From Pseudomonadota bacterium (lineage in GTDB: Bacteria; Desulfobacterota; JAPLJL01): a stretch of DNA of 37,315 nucleotides. The translations under genes and the position numbers were made by a program. Below are positions 30,473 through 37,315 of the stretch, in pieces. The stretch is from NCBI GenBank assembly GCA_026388655.1, contig JAPLJI010000071.1, forward strand, positions 1 through 37,315. Reading direction: 5' to 3'. Below the pieces are notes generated by a model, which saw only the letters and a program-made list of their open reading frames with translations, did no database searches and was not told the DNA's origin. Position 1 is the stretch's first letter. The number at the start of each line of letters is the position of its first letter.

Positions 30473-32173
30473 TTATGCTTTCTTCCAACCTTTTATCTTT
30501 TCCGCCGACCAGGTGTTAATGATATCCTCCGGACCCAGCCATCCCCTCCTCGCCACCGCCACCCCCAGGCGCATATATTCCAGCATTCCCACGCTATGGG
30601 CGTCCGTGCCAATTGCTAGTTTTACCCCTTTCTTCTTCGCCTTCATCACATTCAGATCATCCAGGTCCAACCGGTCATAGTGGGCGTTGATCTCGAGGGC
30701 GGTTCCGGTTTCGGCCGCTTTCGCCATCACCGCGTCGATATCGACCTCGTATCCTTCCCGGGAAGAAATCAACCTCCCGGTCGGGTGGGCGATGATTTTG
30801 AGATACGGGTTCTCCATCGCCCTGATCATCCTCCTGGTCACATCCTTCTTAAACCCCTGGTGGATAGCCCCCACTACCAGGTCCAGCTTTTTCAATAGGC
30901 GGTCAGGAAAATCCAGACTGCCATCGGTAAGGATGTCCACCTCCACCCCGGCCAGGACACGGATACCCTTAAGCTTGCCGTTAAGCTCTTCAATTTCTTC
31001 GATCACCTTCAAAACCTCGGATTCGGGAAGCCCCCGTGCGTACTTGGCCGACTTGGAATGGTCGCAGATAGCGATCCACTGGTAGCCTTTCTCCTTTGCC
31101 TTTTTGGCGATGTCTTCGATCTCCCCGGTCCCGTCGGAATGCCGGGAATGAACATGCAGGTCACCGCGGATATCGGAAACCTCCACGAGCCGCGGGATCT
31201 TTCCTTCCCGGGCCAGCTCAATCTCTCCCCGATCCTCCCGCATCTCCGGAGGCATATATTGAAGGCCCAGGGATTCGTAGACCTCCTCCTCAGTCTTGCC
31301 GGCGACTAATTTTTCACCCCGAAAAACCCCATACTCGTTGACCTTGAAGCCGGTCTTTTGGGCAATCCCCCTGAGTTTCACATTATGGGCCTGGGAACCG
31401 GTGAAATACTGCAGGGCCGCGCCGAATGCCTTTTCCGGGACCACCCGGAGATCAACCTGAAAACCCTCGTCGCTAATAATTGAACCTTTGGTCTCACCCG
31501 CTGCCAGGATTTCCTTCACCATGGGTAAATGAGTGAAGACCTCAACCATTTTTTTCCCCTGGCTCGAACCGACGAGAATATCAATGTCCCCCACCGTCTC
31601 CCTCATCCGGCGGAGCGAACCGGCCGGGGATATCATCGTGATCTTAAACCCCTTCTTCAAACCGGCCATGATCGTCTCCACCAGGGGAAGCGCCAATCCC
31701 AGCGGGATCCTTTCCTTCACCGCCTCAAACCGGGCAATCCCTTTCCGGATATTCTCAACCTTTTTCTCTCCCAGGCCCGGAAGCCCGGCCAATGAACCGT
31801 CCTCGATTACCCGCTTCAGATCGGCAAGATTTCTAACCTTGAGTGTCTTATTCGCCAGGGCCAGTGTCTTGGGACCCATCCCCGGGATGTTCATGAGCTG
31901 GATGAGTTCGGGCGGGACCCTTTTCAATTCCTCCTCGTATTTCGAAATCTTCCCGGTGTCCAGGTACTCGATAATATGCTGAGCAATTCCCTCCCCCACC
32001 CCGGGAATTTCCCGGAGCCGTCCCTCCCGGCTGATGACCTCGATATCTTCCGTCAAATCGGACAGGGTCCGGGCCACCTTCCGGTAGGCTCCGACCTTGA
32101 ACTGGTTTTCCCCCAGGAATTCGAGGACGTCGGCGATCTGGTCAAACCGGTGGGCGATTTCCTTGCTCTTCAT
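30473..32173 (-). CDS. polX: Family X DNA polymerase with PHP domain
   Basis: A 566-residue bacterial PolX, a gap-filling repair polymerase with a PHP nuclease. The order is helix-hairpin-helix DNA-binding regions (IPGVGEGIA, IPGMGPKTL, LPGLGEKKV), the polymerase palm with the metal-binding carboxylates (SLRRMRETVGDIDILVGS), then the C-terminal PHP domain from about residue 340. PHP metal ligands are seen in DLHVHSRHSDG, ICDHSKSAKYARGL, GVEVDIL, IAHPTGR and GTDAHS. Length and order match PolX of Bacillus and Thermus. A long spacer lies between the HhH and PHP parts, as usual. It is probably involved in base excision repair. It is transcribed divergently from the NMT1-like gene; the ribosome-binding site is weak. 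Confidence 0.94.
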   Translation of the reverse strand: MKSKEIAHRFDQIADVLEFLGENQFKVGAYRKVARTLSDLTEDIEVISREGRLREIPGVGEGIAQHIIEYLDTGKISKYEEELKRVPPELIQLMNIPGMGPKTLALANKTLKVRNLADLKRVIEDGSLAGLPGLGEKKVENIRKGIARFEAVKERIPLGLALPLVETIMAGLKKGFKITMISPAGSLRRMRETVGDIDILVGSSQGKKMVEVFTHLPMVKEILAAGETKGSIISDEGFQVDLRVVPEKAFGAALQYFTGSQAHNVKLRGIAQKTGFKVNEYGVFRGEKLVAGKTEEEVYESLGLQYMPPEMREDRGEIELAREGKIPRLVEVSDIRGDLHVHSRHSDGTGEIEDIAKKAKEKGYQWIAICDHSKSAKYARGLPESEVLKVIEEIEELNGKLKGIRVLAGVEVDILTDGSLDFPDRLLKKLDLVVGAIHQGFKKDVTRRMIRAMENPYLKIIAHPTGRLISSREGYEVDIDAVMAKAAETGTALEINAHYDRLDLDDLNVMKAKKKGVKLAIGTDAHSVGMLEYMRLGVAVARRGWLGPEDIINTWSAEKIKGWKKA

Positions 32174-32195
32174 GGTTATTATTATAAATTAGCAG

Positions 32196-32223
32196 ATGGC
32201 ATATGGTAGATAGCAGATGGGGA
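32196..32223. repeat. Heptanucleotide tandem repeat (AGATGGC family)
   Basis: AGATGGC, ATATGGT, AGATAGC, AGATGGG in 7-bp register, in the divergent gap between polX and the NMT1-like gene. Confidence 0.65.
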
Positions 32224-32244
32224 AAAAATAAGGAGAATATAAAA

Positions 32245-33186
32245 ATGAGAAAGTTTCATTACACCCTAGCCGTTCTGATTGCCCTGCTGGGCTTATTTGA
32301 TTGTCAGAAAAATTCTTCGGAACCGCTCCGTCTGGGGTACCTTAACGGCGATCTCCACCAGCTTCCCGCCCTGGTGGCGCTCGAGAAGGGCCTTTTCGCT
32401 GAGAACGGTCTGGCAGTTAGGGTGGCCGGGATATTTTCCGCCGGACCTGAAGAGATGTCCGCTTTTCGGGCCGGAGAACTGGATTTAGGTTATGTCGGGA
32501 TCGCCCCGGTGGTAAGCTCCGCGGCCAATACCGGCACCGCGGTTAAAATCGTCTCCCTGGTGAATCAAGAAGGCTCCAGCCTGGTTATTTCGTCATCGGA
32601 CAATCAAATCCACGCCCTGGCCGACCTGGCGGGTAACCCTATCGCTATCCCCGGCTTTTCAACGGTGCAGGATTTCCTTCTCCGCCTGGCCTGGGAAAAT
32701 CAAAACCTAAAGCCCGATCTCCTGAAAATCATCGTGGTAAAACCGCCGGAAATGGGCGAGACCCTCCGCCAGGGCTCAATCAAGGCTTTTATCGCCTGGG
32801 AACCCTTTCCCACCCTGGCAATCAGTTCAGGAAAAGGCAAAATCCTGGTTTCCTCCCGAGAAATCTGGCCCGGACACCCCTGCTGTGTCCTCATCGCCTC
32901 GGGAAAAACCCTCAAAGAACGCCCGGGGCTTGAGGATGCCCTGAAAAAGACAAACCGCGAGGCAATCGATTTTATCCGGTCCAATCCCGACGAAGCGGTT
33001 AAAATCGCCGTTAAAAACACGGGGATGCCTGACAATGTTATTCGGGAAGCTATGACCAGGATAACCTATAGCCCTGATATCCGGCGGGAGGATTTAAAAC
33101 GATACGTGGATTTCCTGGCCAGGATGGGTTACGTCAAAATATCGGATGCCGAAAAATTCCTGGATGAAATTCTTTTGTCCCGGTAG
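32245..33186 (+). CDS. NMT1/SsuA-like ABC substrate-binding protein (orphan)
   Basis: A 313-residue periplasmic binding protein of the NMT1/THI5/SsuA type. There is an N-terminal hydrophobic signal (LAVLIALLGLF) with Cys21 in LFDCQ, an atypical lipobox, so lipidation is uncertain. Family features follow: RLGYLNGDLHQLPALVALEK, AGELDLGYVGIAPVV, LAGNPIAIPGFSTVQDFLL and IAWEPFPTLA. Such proteins deliver taurine, nitrate, aliphatic sulfonates or thiamine precursors to ABC importers. No permease or ATPase gene adjoins it, so the ligand cannot be inferred. The ATG at 32245 is preceded by AAGGAGAA; an in-frame start at 32203 lies in repeat DNA. Confidence 0.88.
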   Translation: MRKFHYTLAVLIALLGLFDCQKNSSEPLRLGYLNGDLHQLPALVALEKGLFAENGLAVRVAGIFSAGPEEMSAFRAGELDLGYVGIAPVVSSAANTGTAVKIVSLVNQEGSSLVISSSDNQIHALADLAGNPIAIPGFSTVQDFLLRLAWENQNLKPDLLKIIVVKPPEMGETLRQGSIKAFIAWEPFPTLAISSGKGKILVSSREIWPGHPCCVLIASGKTLKERPGLEDALKKTNREAIDFIRSNPDEAVKIAVKNTGMPDNVIREAMTRITYSPDIRREDLKRYVDFLARMGYVKISDAEKFLDEILLSR

Positions 33187-33256
33187 AACCCTGGGCCCAA
33201 CCTACGGTCAAGCTCTCAAATCCCGGGCGGTCGCCTCTACAAAAATTAACCATCCC

Positions 33257-33312
33257 GTTGGGGAGGGGCTCGTCCCCTCCCAAATCAGGGCAGGGATAAA
33301 CCCCGCCCCCCA
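33257..33312 (-). repeat. 56-bp double-hairpin GC-rich element, copy 2 (inverted)
   Basis: It begins GTTGGGGAGGGGCTCGTCCC, the reverse complement of the copy at 28528-28583 with about ten substitutions and equal length. Confidence 0.75.
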
Positions 33313-33361
33313 CCCGTCATTCCCGTCCCGCTCCCCGCTTAAAACCTGCGGGGGCAAGCTT

Positions 33362-33475
33362 GGCGGGTTGAATCTACAATTCAAAAAACATAGAATCATT
33401 GACAATCTTTTCCCCATCTGACTAGGATGGGGAACCATAATTTCCTTTAAATTTTGAATTAGCAAACCTGCCCGC
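33362..33475. repeat. Nested inverted repeat downstream of the toxin gene
   Basis: Three nested pairs share one centre: GGCGGGTT/AACCTGCCCGC (outer, imperfect), AATTCAAAA (33378-33386)/TTTTGAATT (33452-33460) and TCCCCATC (33411-33418)/GATGGGGA (33426-33433). It may be a folded RNA or a small non-autonomous element. There is no T-run, so it is not a standard terminator. The rest of the 33187-33483 gap holds only the 56-bp element. Confidence 0.5.
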
Positions 33476-33483
33476 AATCAACC

Positions 33484-33924
33484 TCAGGGAAGATATTCCC
33501 GGGGGGTTAAAACCTTCAGTTTCGTTTTTCCCTTGAAATGAGATTTATCCCAGGTAACAATTTTATTTACCCCGGGCATGTGTTCTTCGATCGAGGAAAA
33601 AACCAACGCGTCCCCAAAACTGATTTTCCGGGAAATATATTCGAATATCCTCTTCAGCGAAACCTCTGGAAATTTCCCTTCCAGCGAAGCATAGGGGAGA
33701 ACCTCAACCGAATAGTGCCTGGGGAAATGAACAAAAAGCTCGAAAAGCTGGTCGGCATTTAAGGAAAAAGACATAATCCCGCAGACCTCAAGAAGATTAA
33801 CCAGGCCGGTCACCCCGTCCCGTTTTCTTCGGATTTCTTCCAGGAATTCCTGGTTGGCCCGGAAATTTTTATCCCGGTGATAACGGAGATCAATAATAAA
33901 CACGTTTGAATCGATAAATATCAT
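33484..33924 (-). CDS. vapC: PIN-domain ribonuclease toxin (VapC-like)
   Basis: A 146-residue PIN-domain protein, expected to be a metal-dependent RNase toxin. The acidic residues are in place: Asp5 (FIDSNVF), Glu46 (NLLEVCG), Asp105 (FGDALV) and Asp126 (TWDKSHF). Its start overlaps the antitoxin stop by 4 bases (ATGA), the standard arrangement of toxin-antitoxin operons with the antitoxin first. It is probably co-repressed through the operator upstream of the antitoxin. Targets cannot be inferred from sequence. There is no sign of truncation. Confidence 0.9.
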   Translation of the reverse strand: MIFIDSNVFIIDLRYHRDKNFRANQEFLEEIRRKRDGVTGLVNLLEVCGIMSFSLNADQLFELFVHFPRHYSVEVLPYASLEGKFPEVSLKRIFEYISRKISFGDALVFSSIEEHMPGVNKIVTWDKSHFKGKTKLKVLTPREYLP

Positions 33925-34187
33925 CGTCTCCTCGCCCAGCGGGTGGCTTCCTTCCAGTTCCGGAAAGGCGGCTTTTCCTCGACCAGGGTGGCGGTGATAT
34001 CCGCCCAGGCTTCCTCATAAGACCGCGCCACCGCCCCGCTGGGAGAAAATAGGTTCCGCCCCTCGCTTGGTTCAAGAACCGCGAAGGGTTTGCCCCGGAC
34101 CTTGATTAAAACCTTTCCTCCCCGGGCCACCTGGGCCAATGCCTTCCCCAGGTTGTTTTTCAGGACGGTTGCCGACATTTCTTTCAT
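33921..34187 (-). CDS. Phd/YefM-type antitoxin
   Basis: An 88-residue antitoxin. The N-terminal DNA-binding part SATVLKNNLGKALAQVARGG followed by KVLIKVRGKPFAVLEP is typical of Phd/YefM antitoxins; the C-terminal part (FRNWKEATRWARRR) should wrap around the toxin. AAGGGGG precedes the ATG. It is co-transcribed with the PIN toxin. A perfect 10-bp inverted repeat just upstream is a good candidate for its own binding site, giving autorepression. Confidence 0.88.
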   Translation of the reverse strand: MKEMSATVLKNNLGKALAQVARGGKVLIKVRGKPFAVLEPSEGRNLFSPSGAVARSYEEAWADITATLVEEKPPFRNWKEATRWARRR

Positions 34188-34200
34188 GTTTCCCCCTTAG

Positions 34201-34234
34201 CAATTAGCTATTTAACTACTCTTTTAGCTAATTG
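34201..34234. promoter_or_regulatory. Candidate antitoxin operator (perfect inverted repeat)
   Basis: CAATTAGCTA (34201-34210) and TAGCTAATTG (34225-34234) form a perfect 10-bp inverted repeat with a 14-bp centre. It begins 14 bases upstream of the antitoxin ATG and overlaps the -10 region of the predicted promoter. Confidence 0.6.
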
Positions 34235-34249
34235 AATAGGAAATGTCAA
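34221..34249 (-). promoter_or_regulatory. Predicted promoter of the toxin-antitoxin operon
   Basis: On the minus strand there is a consensus TTGACA (34249-34244), a 17-bp spacer and TAAAAG as a weak -10 (34226-34221). Binding at the inverted repeat would block it. Confidence 0.45.
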
Positions 34250-34285
34250 CCTTTTTCCTTGTTAAACCGAATATAAATTTCTTGA

Positions 34286-34537
34286 CTTACAAGATGCTGG
34301 GGGAATAACGGGTCTGGTCAATTAGGGGATGGAACGGATGGAACGAATAACATTTCAAACACCCCGGTGACCGTATCCGGGATATCCACGGCGGCCGAGA
34401 TAAGTGCAGGATATTATCACACCTGCGCGAGGTTAACAGATAATACCCTCAGATGCTGGGGGTATAACTCGTCAGGTCAATCAGGCGCGGGGTATTTTGG
34501 TGATGTAAATACCCCGGTTCCTATGATTAGTCCATAA
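34286..34537 (+). pseudogene. C-terminal remnant of an RCC1-repeat protein
   Basis: An 83-codon open frame without a start codon, from an in-frame TGA (34283-34285) to TAA (34535-34537). It encodes RCWGNNGSGQLGDGTDGT, then TPVTVSGISTAAEISAGYYH, TCARLTDNTLRCWGYNSSGQ and a short end (TPVPMIS). The units RCWG-x-N-x-x-GQ-x-G and SAGYYHTCA are classical RCC1 (ATS1-type) beta-propeller repeats, so one complete and one partial blade remain. Full proteins have at least five to seven. No RCC1 sequence precedes it; the promoter side of the toxin-antitoxin operon abuts it. It is a dead fragment of a probably secreted repeat protein. Confidence 0.75.
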
Positions 34538-34635
34538 GACTAAAGGTGGGAATATCAAATTCATTCAGCATTTCACTTGGCCCCTTGACCACTCGAACCC
34601 TCGAACCCTATAGTTTTCGGCTTCGGACTCGGAGA

Positions 34636-35940
34636 TTATTTGTGCTGCCACCTTCTCCGGCGGTCGGGGCGGAGAACGGTAGCCTTGCTGCCGTGGGCCA
34701 AGGCCTGCCCCACCAAGAACAACGATTGGCCGGGCGAGCCGGTTATTTTCAGAGGATTCACCCTCATCAAAATTAAAAGGGCCTGGAGCATTCCCGAAAG
34801 ATTGTTATGGCCGCTCACTTGGAAAACCCGCCGGCCCTCCCGCTTTAAAACCGGGGCGGCCTCCTCCACCGCGCACTTCCCCACCACCAGTACCCGGTGC
34901 CGGGTTTTTTTCAGGTCTTCTTTCTCGAACCCTTTGCCGATCACCAGGCTGAACCCGCCTTTCCCGCCCTGATCGAAGGCCAGCATCTGCACCAGCATCA
35001 GGAGATTGTTCTGGCACCCTTCCTTACAAACCCTTTCTTTACCCTTGATTACATTTACGTCGGGAGGAAAATCCGGGATCAGCTCATCCGTGAATTTATG
35101 GGTAAACCTTTTCAGATCGCCCTTGATCTCAATCTTGTTCAAATCCCCTTCCCCCAGCCCCCATTCGCGGGCCCAGCGGAGGTGTTCAATCTTCCCCGGG
35201 TCCATTCCCATCACCTTCACCGCCACGGTATCCACCGCCACCACGTCATCCCCGCCGATCAATACCTGCAAAGGCACCACGAACCTCTCCGGACAGCTGG
35301 TTAAGGGGTAATGACCGTGGTCCGTGGCTTCCAAACCTTCAATCAGGGTAAAGTCGGGCTTGATCACGCAGAGGATATCGGCGAGCTTCTGGTGCAGACG
35401 GAAATTATGGTCGTCAATCCGGTCGTATTGGTGGATCAGACCGAATTGGTTTTTCACCCCCAGCGTCACCCCGGTCATGGAGTGGGTCTTGAGTTTCGGC
35501 AGGCTTACATAAGTGTGTTGATCCTTCTGCTCGATCAGTTTTTCGACTATCACCCGGGCGGTATCAATGGGATACCCGAGATGGGGGAGAGAAATTGAGG
35601 CGGCCGGTCCCTCATCAAGATATAAAGCCCGGGCCTTGTGCTTTTTAATGATTTCCAGGTAGCCATTCCGGGCGAAAACCATCCGGGTGAAGTTCCCCTG
35701 GGTGGCGTTCTCCATCACGTATACCCGCTTCGCCCCCTCTTGATAGAAATAATCAATCACCGCGCCCAGGAAGACCGGGTCGGTGAAACAATAAGCCCGG
35801 AAATCAATCGCGTTGACCTTGAGGAAAACCTCCCCGCTTTTCTTGAGGAAGGCGCGCCCTCCGCCGAACTCCTTGAAGATGCCGGCGACGGCCGGGGCCA
35901 GTCCTGACCGGTCAGAATTTTCGACAACTACTTTAGGCAA
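34636..35940 (-). CDS. DUF362 protein, second copy, with C-terminal cysteine domain
   Basis: A 434-residue DUF362 protein. Core blocks are VFLKVNAIDF, TYVSLPKLKTHSMTGVTLGV followed by KN, and the GDDVVAVDTVAVKVMGMD segment. The C-terminal domain has Cys305-x3-Cys309 (RVCKEGCQ) and Cys356 (VVGKCAVEE), lining up with Cys308, Cys312 and Cys360 of the protein at 7139-8635; His378 (SGHNNL) stands where that protein has Cys393. A similar metal or iron-sulfur site is inferred. The start is TTG at 35940 behind GAGGGAG; a stop codon closes the frame four codons further up. It is monocistronic. Function unknown. Confidence 0.82.
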   Translation of the reverse strand: MPKVVVENSDRSGLAPAVAGIFKEFGGGRAFLKKSGEVFLKVNAIDFRAYCFTDPVFLGAVIDYFYQEGAKRVYVMENATQGNFTRMVFARNGYLEIIKKHKARALYLDEGPAASISLPHLGYPIDTARVIVEKLIEQKDQHTYVSLPKLKTHSMTGVTLGVKNQFGLIHQYDRIDDHNFRLHQKLADILCVIKPDFTLIEGLEATDHGHYPLTSCPERFVVPLQVLIGGDDVVAVDTVAVKVMGMDPGKIEHLRWAREWGLGEGDLNKIEIKGDLKRFTHKFTDELIPDFPPDVNVIKGKERVCKEGCQNNLLMLVQMLAFDQGGKGGFSLVIGKGFEKEDLKKTRHRVLVVGKCAVEEAAPVLKREGRRVFQVSGHNNLSGMLQALLILMRVNPLKITGSPGQSLFLVGQALAHGSKATVLRPDRRRRWQHK

Positions 35941-36018
35941 ATATGCTCCCTCTCACCCTACTTCGCTAATCCATCCTTCACTAAAGTTTCGGAGGACAAG
36001 AGCTTTGAAGGGCAGGCC

Positions 36019-36480
36019 TCAATCCTCTCCCTCGGTTAGCCCCCGAGTCTTACTCGGGGGAGAGGAAGAAACATTTTTACTAATGAAATCCACCACCGCC
36101 TGCAAAGGCGTTCCGGAAGGAAAAACCTCTTTCACCCCTGATTTCTTCAGTTCCGGTATATCCAGGTAAGGGATCACCCCGCCGGCGATCAGAAGCAAAT
36201 CGGAAAGGTTGCTTTTCTGCAGGAGTCTGTAAATCTGGGGAAGGAAAAAAAGATGTTCCCCGGAAAGAGTGCTAACCCCGACTACGTCCACGCTTTCCTC
36301 CAGGGTCGCTCGAACTATCCCTTCCGGGGTCTGGAAACAGCCGAGATAAATCACCTCCATTCCGGCCTCCCTGAGAAGCGCGGCCACCACCTTGGCCCCC
36401 CGGTCGTGGCCGTCCAGCCCTACCTTGGTGATCAAAATCCGGATCTTTCGTTCTGGTTTGGATGTTTTCAAAGACAGCAT
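36019..36480 (-). CDS. Free-standing cobalamin-binding domain (methylmalonyl-CoA mutase small-domain type)
   Basis: A 153-residue protein matching the C-terminal B12 domain of methylmalonyl-CoA mutase-type enzymes. KVGLDGHDRGAKVVAALLRE contains the D-x-H-x-x-G motif with His25 as lower cobalt ligand; VGVSTLSG and LLIAGGVIP complete the site. It would pair with a separate catalytic subunit, which is not in the window. Substrate possibilities are methylmalonyl-CoA, ethylmalonyl-CoA or isobutyryl-CoA. The last 17 or so residues (SPPSKTRGLTEGED) are encoded by a palindromic repeat and are probably not part of the domain. No ribosome-binding site is evident before the ATG. Confidence 0.9.
   Translation of the reverse strand: MLSLKTSKPERKIRILITKVGLDGHDRGAKVVAALLREAGMEVIYLGCFQTPEGIVRATLEESVDVVGVSTLSGEHLFFLPQIYRLLQKSNLSDLLLIAGGVIPYLDIPELKKSGVKEVFPSGTPLQAVVDFISKNVSSSPPSKTRGLTEGED
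36040..36060. repeat. Palindrome inside the 3' end of the B12-domain gene
   Basis: CCCCCGAGT (36040-36048), loop CTT, ACTCGGGGG (36052-36060): a perfect 9-bp stem. It lies within the last codons of the gene on the minus strand. Confidence 0.8.
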
Positions 36481-36544
36481 TGATTATTATTATTTGTCAT
36501 CTGGAAATCTATAGAAGATAATATACCAAAAAAAGGAGATAAAA

Positions 36545-37306
36545 ATGGAGACCAAGCAAATCATCCCCTGCCTGGATATCAAGGATGGAAAAGTGGTAAA
36601 GGGCATTCACTTCGTCAATCTTAAAGACGCCGGCGACCCGGTTGAGAATGCCGTTTTTTATGAAAAAGACGGCGCGGACGAACTGGCCTTCCTCGACATC
36701 AACGCCACGGTAGAGGGGCGAAAAACCACGGTGGAACTGGTCCGCCAGGTGAGCAAGGCAATCCACATTCCCCTCACGGTAGGGGGAGGCATAAAGGAAC
36801 TTAAGGATATCGCGGTCATCCTTTCCGCCGGGGCCAGCAAGGTTTCCATCAACACCGCCGCTATCGAGAAACCCGCCTTGATTAAAGATGCCGCGAAAAA
36901 GTTCGGCTCGGGAAAGATCATCGTTGCCATTGACGCCAAGCGCTTCTCGGGAAAACCGGGCTGGGAGGTTTATACCTACGGGGGAAGAAAACCCACCGGA
37001 CAGGACGCGGTGGAATGGGCGAAAAAGTTCCGGGATCTGGGAGCGGGCGAGCTTCTTCCCACCAGCATTGATGCCGACGGAACGAAGGCCGGCTATGACC
37101 TGGAGCTCACCCGGGCCCTGGCCGAGGCCACCGGCCTTCCCGTGATCGCCTCCGGGGGAGCCGGGAGCCTGGAAGACCTTTTTCTCGCCTTGACCAAAGG
37201 CAAGGCCCAGGCCGCCCTGGCCGCCTCTATCTTCCACTTCCGCGAGGTTACCATCCGGCAGGCCAAGGAATACCTGAAGAGCAAAGGGGTTTCGGTCAGG
37301 ATTTAA
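36545..37306 (+). CDS. hisF: Imidazole glycerol phosphate synthase, cyclase subunit
   Basis: HisF uses ammonia from HisH to turn PRFAR into imidazole glycerol phosphate and AICAR, in histidine synthesis. The protein has 253 residues, full length for the (beta/alpha)8 barrel. Catalytic acids are Asp11 (IPCLDIKDG) and Asp130 (VAIDAKR). The phosphate-binding loops are LTVGGGI and VIASGGAG, and the conserved loop reads [13 protein letters not shown], with an Ala and another Ala in place of the more common Arg and Asp (TS-x-DRDGT-x-x-GYD). AAAGGAGAT precedes the ATG. No hisH or other his gene is seen before the window ends, and the upstream gene is divergent, so it may start an operon or be isolated. 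Confidence 0.95.
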   Translation: METKQIIPCLDIKDGKVVKGIHFVNLKDAGDPVENAVFYEKDGADELAFLDINATVEGRKTTVELVRQVSKAIHIPLTVGGGIKELKDIAVILSAGASKVSINTAAIEKPALIKDAAKKFGSGKIIVAIDAKRFSGKPGWEVYTYGGRKPTGQDAVEWAKKFRDLGAGELLPTSIDADGTKAGYDLELTRALAEATGLPVIASGGAGSLEDLFLALTKGKAQAALAASIFHFREVTIRQAKEYLKSKGVSVRI

Positions 37307-37315
37307 AGGGTTCAA

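Noticed and set aside
34540-34635. CTCGAACC direct repeats near 34591-34612, similar to GGAACCCTCGAACCC read on the minus strand near 3491-3511.
   Set aside because: Too short and too few copies to call an element.

Overview
The window reads as a piece of an uncultured, probably anaerobic, Gram-negative bacterial chromosome, most like Desulfobacterota/Deltaproteobacteria. The basis is a fairly GC-rich genome, an NAD-linked class 1B dihydroorotate dehydrogenase (PyrK/PyrD), many acyl-CoA-metabolism genes, a free-standing B12-binding domain, two DUF362 proteins, lipoproteins and a methyl-accepting chemotaxis protein. No rRNA, tRNA, CRISPR array, transposase or phage gene was seen. The phylum is inference.

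Layout. 36-3482 (+): operon of two thiolase-fold proteins and two DUF35 (zinc ribbon/OB-fold) partners, ending in a hairpin terminator. 3720-7015 (-): monoheme lipoprotein, fused class I CoA-transferase, CoaE. 7139-10413 (+): DUF362 protein and a large tail-anchored protein of unknown function. 10492-13862 (+): a remnant of an old-yellow-enzyme gene, a broken argH, a truncated fabH and rimI. 13915-16609 (+): pyrK, pyrD and a lipoprotein. 16782-23286 (-): enoyl-CoA hydratase/acyl-CoA dehydrogenase pair, phosphodiesterase, classical thiolase, chemoreceptor. 23450-26791 (+): BadI/MenB-like crotonase, thiolase-fold protein, DUF35 protein, broken metallo-beta-lactamase-fold gene. 26817-30350: IVS-type element, small exported protein, UlaG-like hydrolase, rsmE, PilZ remnant, VanZ-like protein. 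30473-37306: PHP-type PolX, orphan NMT1-like binding protein, PIN/Phd toxin-antitoxin pair, RCC1-repeat remnant, second DUF362 protein, B12-binding domain and hisF.

Two themes stand out. First, all three thiolase-fold proteins encoded beside DUF35 genes lack the nucleophilic cysteine of true thiolases, while the stand-alone thiolase at 19469-20647 keeps the full Cys-His-Cys set. With the crotonase, CoA-transferase and acyl-CoA dehydrogenase this suggests CoA-thioester catabolism that uses thiolase-fold/DUF35 complexes for non-thiolase chemistry, for example retro-aldol cleavage as in the steroid side-chain aldolase Ltp2-ChsH2. Second, the spacers are full of small repeats. Many are short tandem arrays with a strict 7-bp period but different sequences; others are palindromic elements. 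Several genes end at, run into, or contain such repeats: fabH stops exactly where a heptamer array starts, pyrK carries a heptamer-plus-palindrome insertion in frame, and the VanZ and B12-domain C-termini are encoded by repeat DNA. argH and the MBL gene have internal deletions with frameshifts, and three gene remnants lie in the spacers. This may be real gene erosion or partly assembly error; reads across the junctions would decide.
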